From the NCBI GenBank assembly GCA_905233595.1, contig CAJOFI010000080.1:1-7190 (forward strand): a stretch of DNA of 7,190 nt. The letters run 5' to 3'. The position numbers and the translations under genes are program-made. Shown one piece after another: positions 1 through 6,232 of this stretch. The stretch is from an uncultured Oscillospiraceae bacterium. Its GTDB lineage: Bacteria > Bacillota > Clostridia > Oscillospirales > Oscillospiraceae. The notes below the pieces were generated by a model. It ran no database searches. It was given only the letters and a program-made list of their open reading frames with translations, and was not told the origin of the DNA. Position 1 is the first letter of the stretch, and each line of letters begins with the position of its first letter.

Positions 1-151
1 TGCGGATCACGTCCGCCCCGTCGCGGGTGTCCACGCTGGGCTTGATGAGCCAGACGGACATGTCCCGCTCCTCGTAGTTGAACTTGGTGATGAGCGCCTG
101 GGCGGACTTGCTCGAGCCCATCGCGCCGTACTTAAAGTAAAGCTTTGCCAT
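1..151 (-). CDS. tdk: Thymidine kinase, N-terminal part (cut by window edge)
   Basis: The first 50 codons of a type II thymidine kinase are read on the minus strand; the rest lies beyond base 1. The enzyme transfers phosphate from ATP to thymidine or deoxyuridine in the cytoplasm (dTMP salvage). The protein begins MAKLYFKYGAMGSSKSAQAL. The GAMGSSKSA stretch at residues 9-17 is the P-loop typical of this family (GxMxSxKS), and the following region with LIKPSVDTRDGADVI matches the family's second strand. The ATG at 149-151 is chosen because AGGAG (minus strand, 162-166) lies 10 nt upstream. It begins 27 nt after the udk stop codon with no terminator between, so the two are probably co-transcribed as a pyrimidine-nucleoside salvage operon. 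The zinc-binding and lasso regions are outside the window and cannot be checked. Confidence 0.9.
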   Translation of the reverse strand, partial: MAKLYFKYGAMGSSKSAQALITKFNYEERDMSVWLIKPSVDTRDGADVIR

Positions 152-178
152 TTTCCTTTCTCTCCTGAAAACCGGTTG

Positions 179-796
179 CTAATTTGCAAGATGCGCGCGC
201 ACGCGCTCAATGACCATGTCGAGCGCCACCTTGTTCTGCCCGCCCTCGGGGATGATGATGTCGGCGCGGCGCTTGCTCGGCTCGACGAACTGCTCGTGCA
301 TGGGCTTGACCGTGGTGAGGTACTGGTCGATCACGCTCTCCAGGGTGCGATTGCGGTCGCGCACGTCGCGCACGATGCGCCGCAGGATGCGCACGTCCGC
401 GTCCGTGTCCACGTAGAGCTTGATGTCCATCTCCCGGCAGAGCTCGCGGCTGTCGTAGATGAGGATGCCCTCGACGATGATGACCCGGGCGGGCTTGATG
501 GTGACGGTCTTGTCCGTGCGGTCGTGGATCGCGTAATCGTAGACCGGGCACTGGATGTTCTGCCCCCTCTTGAGCCTTCTCAGATCGCGGATCAGCAGAT
601 CCGTGTCGAAGGCGTTGGGGTGGTCGTAGTTGAGGCGCGCGCGCTCGGCATAGCTCATGTTGTGGTGCGCTTTGTAGTAGTTGTCGTGGTGGATGACCGA
701 CACATCCTCCCCGAAGCTCTCGATCAGCTTGCGGGTGATCGTGGTCTTGCCGCAGCCGCTGCCCCCGGCGATGCCGATGACCATAATATCGCTCAT
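179..796 (-). CDS. udk: Uridine kinase (uridine/cytidine monophosphokinase)
   Basis: A 205-residue protein of normal length for bacterial Udk, which phosphorylates uridine and cytidine to UMP and CMP using ATP or GTP in the cytoplasm. The sequence shows a P-loop GGSGCGKTT at residues 11-19, the HHDNYYK segment at 36-42 and NYDHPNAFD at 56-64 (nucleoside-pocket motifs of the family), a Walker-B-like VIIVEGILIYD strand, an arginine-rich lid (RRIVRDVRDRNR), and the C-terminal FVEPSKRRADIIIPEGG block. The frame stays open upstream to 898, but that extension would cover the -35 and -10 boxes. The ATG at 794-796 has GAGGA 5 nt upstream and gives the usual MSDIMVIGIAGGSG N-terminus, so I use it. It is first in an operon with tdk, divergent from the nucleoside-binding-protein gene. 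No odd residues were seen. Confidence 0.96.
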   Translation of the reverse strand: MSDIMVIGIAGGSGCGKTTITRKLIESFGEDVSVIHHDNYYKAHHNMSYAERARLNYDHPNAFDTDLLIRDLRRLKRGQNIQCPVYDYAIHDRTDKTVTIKPARVIIVEGILIYDSRELCREMDIKLYVDTDADVRILRRIVRDVRDRNRTLESVIDQYLTTVKPMHEQFVEPSKRRADIIIPEGGQNKVALDMVIERVRAHLAN

Positions 797-856
797 ATCT
801 TCCTCTTTCCGCTTTCCGCCCGCCGTTTTTCGAGAGCCGAAAACGCTTTTTTCTCT

Positions 857-885
857 ATTGTACCATAAGCCGCGCGCCGTTTCAA
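857..885 (-). promoter_or_regulatory. Sigma-A-type promoter of udk-tdk
   Basis: On the minus strand, TTGAAA (880-885) and TACAAT (857-862) are separated by exactly 17 nt, one mismatch each from the housekeeping consensus. Transcription would begin near 850, giving a leader of about 54 nt before the udk ATG at 796. The position also argues against the longer upstream udk start at 898. Confidence 0.8.
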
Positions 886-912
886 TTTGACTTTTCATTT
901 TTTCCCGGCAAA

Positions 913-929
913 GGCGCGAAAATCGCGCC
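913..929. repeat. Short perfect hairpin between divergent promoters
   Basis: GGCGCGA (913-919) and TCGCGCC (923-929) form a perfect 7-bp inverted repeat around an AAA loop, between the udk and binding-protein promoters. There is no T-run, so it is not an intrinsic terminator. It could be an operator or simply GC-rich chance structure; the role is unknown. Confidence 0.4.
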
Positions 930-997
930 GCTCCTCCGCCTGGGCGTTTACATAAGAAATTTGCAGACTTTCCCGCCCGAAATCCGCAACATTGCGC

Positions 998-1027
998 TTG
1001 ATTTGTTCGGGTGTACCATGCTATAAT
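998..1027 (+). promoter_or_regulatory. Sigma-A-type extended -10 promoter of the binding-protein gene
   Basis: A perfect TATAAT at 1022-1027 is preceded by TGC, giving an extended -10 (TGnTATAAT). TTGATT at 998-1003 serves as a -35 with an 18-nt spacer. The expected start is near 1034, which leaves a leader of roughly 52 nt before the ATG at 1086, too short to hold a purine riboswitch. Confidence 0.75.
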
Positions 1028-1085
1028 ACCCGTGTATTCGACAGGAACCGCGCTTCCTGAAAAAATTTACAGATGGAGGAAAAAC

Positions 1086-2201
1086 ATGAAAAAGATTCTC
1101 TCTCTCGCTCTGGTTCTTTGCATGGTCTTCGCTCTGTGCGCCGTCAGCGCCTCTGCCGAGTCCGATGTCAAGGTCGCGATGATCACCGACTACGGCGACA
1201 TCACCGACCAGTCCTTCAACCAGACCACCTACGAGGCCTGCAAGGCCTTCTGCGAGGAAAACGGCGTTGACTTCACCTACTACAAGCCCGCGTCCGACTC
1301 CGACGAAGACCGCGTCTCCATGATCGAGAAGGCTATCGACGACGGCTTCACCGTCATCGTGATGCCCGGCTACGCCTTCGCCCCCGCCATTGCCGCCACC
1401 GCTGAGGATTACGACGACGTGACCTTCATCGCGCTCGACGTCTCCGAGTTCGACCTCAGCTCCGCCGGTCTTGAGACCCTCCCCGCGAACCTCTACTCCG
1501 CCGTTTACCAGGAAGAGCTCTGCGGCTACATGGCCGGTTACGCGGCTGTGAAGCTCGGCTACACCAAGCTCGGCTTCCTGGGCGGCATGGCCGTTCCCGC
1601 TGTTGTCCGCTATGGCTACGGCTTCGTGCAGGGCGCTGACGCCGCCGCTGCCGAGCTGGGTCTCGAGGGCGTGGAGCTCAAGTACGCTTACGGCAACCAG
1701 TTCTACGGCGACGCCGACATCACCGCCGCGATGGATACCTGGTACGCCGACGGCACCGAGGTCGTCTTCGCCTGCGGCGGCGGTATCTACACCTCCGCTG
1801 TTGACGCCGCCAAGAAGGCTGACGGCAAGGTCATCGGCGTTGACGTTGACCAGGCCGGCGTTATCCAGACCTATGCCGAGGCCGACGACACCTCCATGAC
1901 CGTCACCTCCGCCATGAAGGGTCTGGCCGCCACCGTCAACACCGAGCTCGCCGCCGTTCTGGACGGCAGCTTCGAGGGCGGCAAGGTCGAGAACCTGGGT
2001 CTCGTGTCCGAGACTCCCGAGGAGAACTACGTGCAGCTCGCCGGCTCCACCCAGTTCGCCGATGGCTTCACCGCTGAGGACTACGCCGCGCTCGTCGTCT
2101 CCATGTTCAAGGGCGAGGTGACCGTCAACAACGACATCACCGTCGAAGCCGCTGACAACGCCAGCGTCATCACCGTCAACTACCTCGGCAACATCAAGTA
2201 A
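1086..2201 (+). CDS. BMP/PnrA-family nucleoside ABC transporter substrate-binding protein
   Basis: A 371-residue exported solute-binding protein of the BMP (basic membrane protein) family, whose characterised members (PnrA/TmpC, NupN) capture purine or pyrimidine nucleosides outside the membrane for an ABC importer. Residues 1-24 are a signal peptide: MKK, a hydrophobic core, then SASA before Glu25. The mature part shows family marks: DYGDITDQSFNQ (35-46), FIALD (114-118), GFLGGMAVPAVVRYGYGF (163-180) and GVDVDQ (251-256). The ATG at 1086 has GGAGG 6 nt upstream; the open frame runs back to 1011, but that would start inside the promoter. Codon use is extremely biased to C-ending codons, as expected for an abundant protein. 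The gene is monocistronic, between its own promoter and a strong terminator, with the matching ATPase and permeases 390 nt downstream. No good lipobox is visible (LVLC and FALC do not fit), which is odd for a Gram-positive binding protein. The exact nucleoside cannot be told from sequence. Confidence 0.93.
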   Translation: MKKILSLALVLCMVFALCAVSASAESDVKVAMITDYGDITDQSFNQTTYEACKAFCEENGVDFTYYKPASDSDEDRVSMIEKAIDDGFTVIVMPGYAFAPAIAATAEDYDDVTFIALDVSEFDLSSAGLETLPANLYSAVYQEELCGYMAGYAAVKLGYTKLGFLGGMAVPAVVRYGYGFVQGADAAAAELGLEGVELKYAYGNQFYGDADITAAMDTWYADGTEVVFACGGGIYTSAVDAAKKADGKVIGVDVDQAGVIQTYAEADDTSMTVTSAMKGLAATVNTELAAVLDGSFEGGKVENLGLVSETPEENYVQLAGSTQFADGFTAEDYAALVVSMFKGEVTVNNDITVEAADNASVITVNYLGNIK

Positions 2202-2216
2202 TCTCTCTCCTTCCAG

Positions 2217-2256
2217 GGGGGCTGTGAGAAAACGCTGTTTTCTCACAGCCCCTTTT
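2217..2256 (+). terminator. Strong intrinsic terminator of the binding-protein gene
   Basis: GGGGCTGTGAGAAAA (2218-2232) pairs perfectly with TTTTCTCACAGCCCC (2238-2252) around a 5-nt loop, followed by TTTT. It starts 16 nt after the stop codon at 2201. The 15-bp perfect stem should separate expression of the binding protein from the ATPase-permease genes, or leave only read-through. Confidence 0.92.
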
Positions 2257-2271
2257 GCGGTTTTCGCGCGG

Positions 2272-2309
2272 GATCCTTCGACTCCGCTTCGCTGCGCTCA
2301 GGCTGACAG
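2272..2309. repeat. Partial copy of an intergenic repeat (CTCAGGNTGACA family)
   Basis: This stretch contains TCCTTCG (2274-2280) and CTCAGGCTGACA (2297-2308). The same two blocks occur at 6974-6980 and 6987-6998, where they form the right arm of a longer inverted-repeat element. Here the left TGTCATTCTGAG-type arm is absent, so this looks like a half copy. Such elements are common between genes in gut Clostridia (general knowledge); no function is assigned. Confidence 0.6.
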
Positions 2310-2372
2310 GGTGAGAGGGCAATCGCCTAAAAACAGGAAGGGCATAGTCGCAAAGTGAGGATCTGGCCGTCT

Positions 2373-2393
2373 GCTTCCCCCTCTGGGGGAAGC
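2373..2393. repeat. Perfect 9-bp palindromic hairpin
   Basis: GCTTCCCCC (2373-2381) and GGGGGAAGC (2385-2393) form a perfect stem with a TCT loop. There is no T-run behind it, so it is not a standard terminator. It resembles the CCCCCTCTGGGGG cores of palindromic repeats scattered in Oscillospiraceae genomes; that resemblance is from memory. Confidence 0.6.
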
Positions 2394-2415
2394 ACAGTTC
2401 CTTAGACTGAACAGT

Positions 2416-2450
2416 TATAGTAAACGAATTTGAAAAATGAGTTTACTATA
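2416..2450. repeat. 10-bp perfect inverted repeat, TATAGTAAAC / GTTTACTATA
   Basis: TATAGTAAAC (2416-2425) is exactly mirrored by GTTTACTATA (2441-2450) around a 15-nt AT-rich centre. It lies about 60 bp upstream of the -35 of the ATPase-operon promoter. It could be a two-half-site operator or a mobile palindromic repeat. The AT-rich content stands out in a GC-rich region. Confidence 0.65.
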
Positions 2451-2457
2451 TTGCCAT

Positions 2458-2491
2458 GTTTTTCGGTTGCCCCGTCAGGGGCGAGAAAAAC
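2458..2491. repeat. Compound inverted repeat GTTTTTC...GAAAAAC with GCCCC/GGGGC core
   Basis: Outer arms GTTTTTC (2458-2464) and GAAAAAC (2485-2491) enclose an inner stem GCCCC (2469-2473) / GGGGC (2478-2482) with a GTCA loop and a small internal bulge. It directly follows the 2416-2450 palindrome, and the two may be parts of one intergenic repeat unit. A role in transcription is possible but unproven. Confidence 0.5.
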
Positions 2492-2512
2492 GGCTTTGGA
2501 AAACGTTTTTTA

Positions 2513-2542
2513 TTTACAAATTATACTCTCATGGTGTATTAT
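2513..2542 (+). promoter_or_regulatory. Probable promoter of the ATPase-permease operon
   Basis: TTTACA (2513-2518) and TATTAT (2537-2542), separated by 18 nt, make a plausible housekeeping promoter in an AT-rich patch. The predicted start near 2549 gives a leader of about 43 nt. TATACT at 2522-2527 is an alternative -10, but its best -35 is badly spaced (20 nt). Confidence 0.6.
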
Positions 2543-2576
2543 AGGATATAGAGCTTCGTCCCAAGTATTCGCGACA

Positions 2577-2582
2577 AGGAGG
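2577..2582 (+). promoter_or_regulatory. Ribosome binding site that fixes a TTG start
   Basis: A full AGGAGG lies 9 nt before TTG at 2592-2594. The next in-frame ATG (2616) is 33 nt from this site, too far to use it, so the ATPase almost certainly starts with TTG. Confidence 0.8.
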
Positions 2583-2591
2583 TTGATACGC

Positions 2592-4130
2592 TTGGAGAGT
2601 CCGTACGCGATCGAAATGCTGCACATCACAAAGCGATTCCCCGGCATCATCGCCAACGACGACATTACGCTCCAGCTCAAGCGCGGGGAGATCCACGCTC
2701 TGCTGGGCGAAAACGGCGCTGGCAAATCCACGCTGATGAGCGTGCTCTTCGGCCTGTACCAGGCGGAGGAGGGCGTCATCAAAAAGGACGGGAAGGAGGT
2801 CCAGATCAAGGACCCGAACGACGCCAACGATCTTGGCATCGGCATGGTGCACCAGCACTTCAAGCTGGTGGAATGCTTCACCGTTCTCGACAACATCATT
2901 CTGGGCGTCGAGCCCACGAGCCACGGCTTCCTGCAAAAGCAGGAGGCGCGCAAGAAGGTCGTGGCGCTCTCGGAGAAGTACGGCCTCGCCGTCGATCCCG
3001 ACGCGCTGATCGAGGACATCACCGTCGGTATGCAGCAGCGTACCGAGATCCTCAAAATGCTCTACCGCGACAATGAGATCCTGATTTTTGACGAGCCGAC
3101 CGCCGTTCTCACCCCGCAGGAGATCGACGAGCTCATGCAGATCATGAAAAACCTCGCCGCCGAGGGCAAGAGCATCCTCTTCATCTCCCACAAGCTCGCG
3201 GAGATCATGGCGGTGGCCGACCGCTGCACCGTGCTGCGCAAGGGCAAGTACATCGGCACCGTCAACACCAGGGACGTCACTATGGAGGAGCTCTCCGCCA
3301 TGATGGTGGGGCGCAACGTCAACTTCCATGTGGACAAGAAGCCCTGCAAGCCCGGGGACGTGATCCTCGACGTGCAGGATATGTCTGTCGCCTCCAAGGT
3401 GCACAAGAACGACGCGGTCAAGCACGTGAGCTTCCAGGTGCGCGGCGGCGAGATCGTCTGCATCGCGGGCATCGACGGCAACGGCCAGACCGAGCTGGTC
3501 TACGGCCTGTCGGGGCTCGAGCCGCTGAAGACCGGCAAGCTCCTCTTAAACGGGCAGGACATGACCCACGCCTCCATCCGCAAGCGCTCCACCTCCGGCA
3601 TGAGCCACATTCCCGAGGACCGGCACAAGCACGGCCTCGTGCTCGACTATCCGCTGGAGTACAACATCATCCTTCAGCGCTATTTTGAGCAGGACTTCAC
3701 CAGCCGCGCAGGCTTCCTGAAGCGCCCCAACATCCGCAAGTACGCCGATCGGCTGATCGAGCAGTATGACGTGCGCTCCGGCCAGGGCGCGGTCACCCCC
3801 GCGCGCGCCATGTCCGGCGGCAACCAGCAGAAGGCCATCATCGCTCGCGAGATCGACAAGAAGCCAGACCTGCTCATCGCGGTGCAGCCGACCCGCGGCC
3901 TCGACGTCGGCGCGATCGAATCCGTGCACCGGCAGCTCGTCGCCCAGCGCGACGCGGGCAAGGCGGTGCTGCTCGTCTCGCTCGAGCTCGACGAGGTCAT
4001 GGACGTGCCCGACCGCATCCTCGTCATGTACGAGGGCGAGATCGTGGGCGAGCTTGACCCGAAAAAGACCACGCAGGAAGAGCTCGGCCTGTACATGGCC
4101 GGCGCCAAGAGGGATGAGGTGAAGGCATGA
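2592..4130 (+). CDS. Nucleoside ABC transporter ATPase with two nucleotide-binding domains
   Basis: A 512-residue cytoplasmic ATPase of the sugar/nucleoside (RbsA/NupO-like) type that would power import of nucleosides delivered by a BMP-family binding protein. Domain 1 has Walker A GENGAGKST (39-47), the Q-loop MVHQHF (Q88), a degenerate signature VGMQQR (145-150), Walker B ILIFDEPT (163-170) and switch His200. Domain 2 has a Walker A without lysine, GIDGNGQTE (293-301), the block IPEDRHKHGLV (340-350), a canonical signature SGGNQQK (408-414) and AVQPTRGLD with Gln432 in place of the catalytic Glu. This asymmetry is normal for NupO-like ATPases, where one composite site is expected to be inactive. 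The start is TTG at 2592, set by AGGAGG 9 nt upstream; ATG 2616 would remove conserved residues. The stop overlaps the next gene's start (ATGA at 4127-4130), which implies translational coupling. The closest named relative is Bacillus NupO (YufO). Confidence 0.95.
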   Translation: MESPYAIEMLHITKRFPGIIANDDITLQLKRGEIHALLGENGAGKSTLMSVLFGLYQAEEGVIKKDGKEVQIKDPNDANDLGIGMVHQHFKLVECFTVLDNIILGVEPTSHGFLQKQEARKKVVALSEKYGLAVDPDALIEDITVGMQQRTEILKMLYRDNEILIFDEPTAVLTPQEIDELMQIMKNLAAEGKSILFISHKLAEIMAVADRCTVLRKGKYIGTVNTRDVTMEELSAMMVGRNVNFHVDKKPCKPGDVILDVQDMSVASKVHKNDAVKHVSFQVRGGEIVCIAGIDGNGQTELVYGLSGLEPLKTGKLLLNGQDMTHASIRKRSTSGMSHIPEDRHKHGLVLDYPLEYNIILQRYFEQDFTSRAGFLKRPNIRKYADRLIEQYDVRSGQGAVTPARAMSGGNQQKAIIAREIDKKPDLLIAVQPTRGLDVGAIESVHRQLVAQRDAGKAVLLVSLELDEVMDVPDRILVMYEGEIVGELDPKKTTQEELGLYMAGAKRDEVKA

Positions 4131-5251
4131 AGAAATTTCTCAAAAACAACGCCGTCCAGTCTCTGATCGCCTCGCTGATCTGCATCGTGCTCGGCCTTCT
4201 CATCGGCTACGTCGTGCTGCTGTTCATCAATCCGCGCGGCGCGAGCGAGGCCATTCTGGCGGTCATCAAGAACTTCTGGAACTATTCGCGCGCCAATCTG
4301 CAGCTGAAAAACTTCGGCAGCACCCTCGTCAAGACCGCGCCCCTGCTCATGTGCGCGCTGAGCGTGCTTTTTGCCTACAAGGTGGGTCTTTTCAACATCG
4401 GCGCGGCCGGGCAGTACGTCATCGGCGCCTGCGCGAGCCTTTACGCCGCCCTCTCCTGGGGCTGGAGCTGGCTGCCCTGCCTGCTCTTCGCCATCGTCTG
4501 CGGCGCGCTCTACGGGGCGATCGTGGGTCTGCTCAAGTCCTTCTGCAACGTAAACGAGGTCATTTCCGGCATCATGCTCAACTGGATCGGCCTTTACAGC
4601 ACCAATATGCTGCTCTCGAAGGTCAAGGAATCCACCAGCCCCTATACCCTGCACCTCAAGAACGCCGCGCCCCAGTCCATGCTCCCCACGCTGGGGCTGG
4701 ACGGGCTGTTTAACAACAAGAGCGTGACCGTGGCGGTGCCGCTTGCCATCGTGATCGCGGTCGTCATTCTCGTCATCCTCGACAAGACCCGTCTGGGCTA
4801 CGAGCTCAAGGCCACCGGCAACAACCGCAACGCCGCGAAGTACGCCGGCATGGCGGAGAGGCAGAACATCATCCTCACGCTGATGATCGCGGGGGCGCTG
4901 GCCGCGATGGGCGGCGCGTTCCTGTATCTGACCGACTTTGAGCAGTGGTCCGTCACGCAGTCCTCGGTGCCCGGCATGGGCTTCAACGGCATCGCCGCGG
5001 CCTTCCTCGGCGGCCTCAACCCCATCGGCACCATCTTCGCCTCCTACTTCATCCAGCACATCACCGTGGGCGGCGCCTACGTGGACAAGACCATGTACTC
5101 CTCCCAGATCTCTGATCTGATCAGCTCCATCATCATCTATCTCTGCGGCTTCGTTCTCTTCATCAAGCATGCCATGAACACCGGCATCGCCAAGAGCGAG
5201 GACAGGCAGAAGCAAAAGGCCGCGAAGGCCGGGAAGGGGGGCGTGAAGTAA
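4127..5251 (+). CDS. Nucleoside ABC transporter permease 1 (NupP-like)
   Basis: A 374-residue integral membrane protein of the BPD_transp_2 family, one of two different permeases forming the channel of a nucleoside importer. The first membrane segment is about residues 12-34, with further hydrophobic stretches near 72-86, 95-135, 200-218, 247-267 and 331-347. Family marks are FNIGAAGQ (89-96), NEVISGIMLNWI (143-154), the cytoplasmic coupling segment RLGYELKATGNN (222-233) that should contact the ATPase, and GMGFNGIAAAFLGG (283-296). The lysine-rich tail after residue 360 is probably cytoplasmic. The ATG overlaps the ATPase stop by 4 nt, with GAGGTGA just upstream inside the preceding gene. 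The stop codon directly abuts the next permease's ATG. Substrate specificity is inferred only from family and neighbours. Confidence 0.94.
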   Translation: MKKFLKNNAVQSLIASLICIVLGLLIGYVVLLFINPRGASEAILAVIKNFWNYSRANLQLKNFGSTLVKTAPLLMCALSVLFAYKVGLFNIGAAGQYVIGACASLYAALSWGWSWLPCLLFAIVCGALYGAIVGLLKSFCNVNEVISGIMLNWIGLYSTNMLLSKVKESTSPYTLHLKNAAPQSMLPTLGLDGLFNNKSVTVAVPLAIVIAVVILVILDKTRLGYELKATGNNRNAAKYAGMAERQNIILTLMIAGALAAMGGAFLYLTDFEQWSVTQSSVPGMGFNGIAAAFLGGLNPIGTIFASYFIQHITVGGAYVDKTMYSSQISDLISSIIIYLCGFVLFIKHAMNTGIAKSEDRQKQKAAKAGKGGVK

Positions 5252-6193
5252 ATGCTGCTTCTGATCCAGTACACTTTGATTTTCGCCTCGGTGCTGCTGC
5301 TGGTGGCGCTGGGCGGCTGCTTCTCCGAGCACTCGGGCGTCATCAACCTCGGCCTCGAGGGCATCATGGTCATCGGCGCCCTCGGCGGCGCGCTGATGAT
5401 GCGCTACCTCCCCTCCTCGACCCCCGCTTTCTTCATGATCCTGCTGGTGCTGCTGGGCGCCATCGCCTTCGGCGTGGTGTACTCGGCGCTGCTGGCGGTC
5501 GCCTGCATCAACTTCAAGGCCGACCAGACCATCGTCGGCACCGCGCTGAACATGCTGGGCGTCGCCGCGGCGACGGTTCTCGTCAAGGCCATCAACACCG
5601 CCGCGAACCCCGACGACGTCTCCTCCGAGATCCAGTACGCGGGCGCGAAGAAGGCCTTCCTCATCAACGTCAACGGCTTTGAATTCAACTGGTTCATGGT
5701 CATCGCCGTCATCATGCTCGTCATCGCCTACGTCGTGCTCTACAAGACCCGCTTCGGCCTGCGTCTGATGGCCTGCGGCGAGCATCCGCAGGCGGCGGGC
5801 TCCGTCGGCATCAACGTGTTCAAGATGCGCTGGGCGGGCGTGCTGATCTCCGGCGTGTACGGCGGCCTCGGCGGTATCTGCTACATCCTCGCGGGCGTGA
5901 GCGTGTGGAAGTTTGAAAACGGCGTGGCGGGCTTCGGCTTCCTCGCCCTCGCGGTCATGATCTTCGGCCAGTGGAAGCCCACGCGCATCGCCCTCGCGGC
6001 GCTGCTCTTCGGCTTCTTCCGCGCGCTGTCGAACGTGTATTTCGGCTTCCCCTTCCTCATGGCGCTCAATCTGCCCGGCTCCGTGTACAACATGATGCCC
6101 TACGTCATCTCCCTCGTGGTGCTGGCCTTCACCTCCAAGCACTCCCGCGCCCCCAAGGCCGAGGGCATCCCCTACGACAAAGGCATGCGGTAA
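5252..6193 (+). CDS. Nucleoside ABC transporter permease 2 (NupQ-like)
   Basis: A 313-residue BPD_transp_2 permease, partner of the preceding one in a heterodimeric channel. It opens with a membrane segment (about 3-23) followed by GVINLGLEG (29-37), then DQTIVGTALNML (91-102), the coupling segment TRFGLRLMACGEHPQAA (166-182), and GFGFLALAVMIFGQWKP (227-243). The tail ending GIPYDKGMR resembles the PYDKG-type ending that I recall as typical of this subfamily. The ATG at 5252 immediately follows the TAA of permease 1 (0 nt between) with a GGGGGG-rich ribosome site about 10 nt upstream in the preceding gene, so the two are very probably made in matched amounts. Length and motifs are normal, and no disruption is seen. 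The closest named relative is Bacillus NupQ (YufQ). Confidence 0.94.
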   Translation: MLLLIQYTLIFASVLLLVALGGCFSEHSGVINLGLEGIMVIGALGGALMMRYLPSSTPAFFMILLVLLGAIAFGVVYSALLAVACINFKADQTIVGTALNMLGVAAATVLVKAINTAANPDDVSSEIQYAGAKKAFLINVNGFEFNWFMVIAVIMLVIAYVVLYKTRFGLRLMACGEHPQAAGSVGINVFKMRWAGVLISGVYGGLGGICYILAGVSVWKFENGVAGFGFLALAVMIFGQWKPTRIALAALLFGFFRALSNVYFGFPFLMALNLPGSVYNMMPYVISLVVLAFTSKHSRAPKAEGIPYDKGMR

Positions 6194-6232
6194 AACGAGT
6201 GGCCAGTGGCTCTTGGCAACGGAGGTATCGTT

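Noticed and set aside
176..868. A 230-codon plus-strand frame opposite udk.
   Set aside because: It is antisense to a clear uridine kinase, has no ribosome site, and its composition is that of a frame shadow.
859..1019. The 8-mer TGTACCAT occurs at 859-866 and 1012-1019, next to both divergent promoters.
   Set aside because: ATGGTAC/GTACCAT sequences are common around -10 boxes in Clostridia, and eight bases are too few to claim an operator.
948..2246. A 432-codon open frame on the minus strand covering the whole binding-protein gene.
   Set aside because: It mirrors a strongly codon-biased gene, its product is repetitive V/G/D/E/L sequence without a family match, and it runs through the terminator hairpin.
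2430..2591. N-terminal extension of the ATPase starting at 2430.
   Set aside because: The extension would cross the promoter and the AGGAGG site, and it does not resemble the family N-terminus. TTG at 2592 fits better.
2257..2591. A purine riboswitch or other known metabolite-sensing RNA before the transporter operon.
   Set aside because: No conserved purine-aptamer core is visible, and the predicted transcript leader from about 2549 is only about 43 nt.
3468..3494. Loss of the Walker A lysine in the second ATPase domain as a sign of gene decay.
   Set aside because: GNGQTE in place of GKS/T, together with Gln in Walker B, is the normal state of NupO-like nucleoside transporter ATPases; the reading frame is intact.
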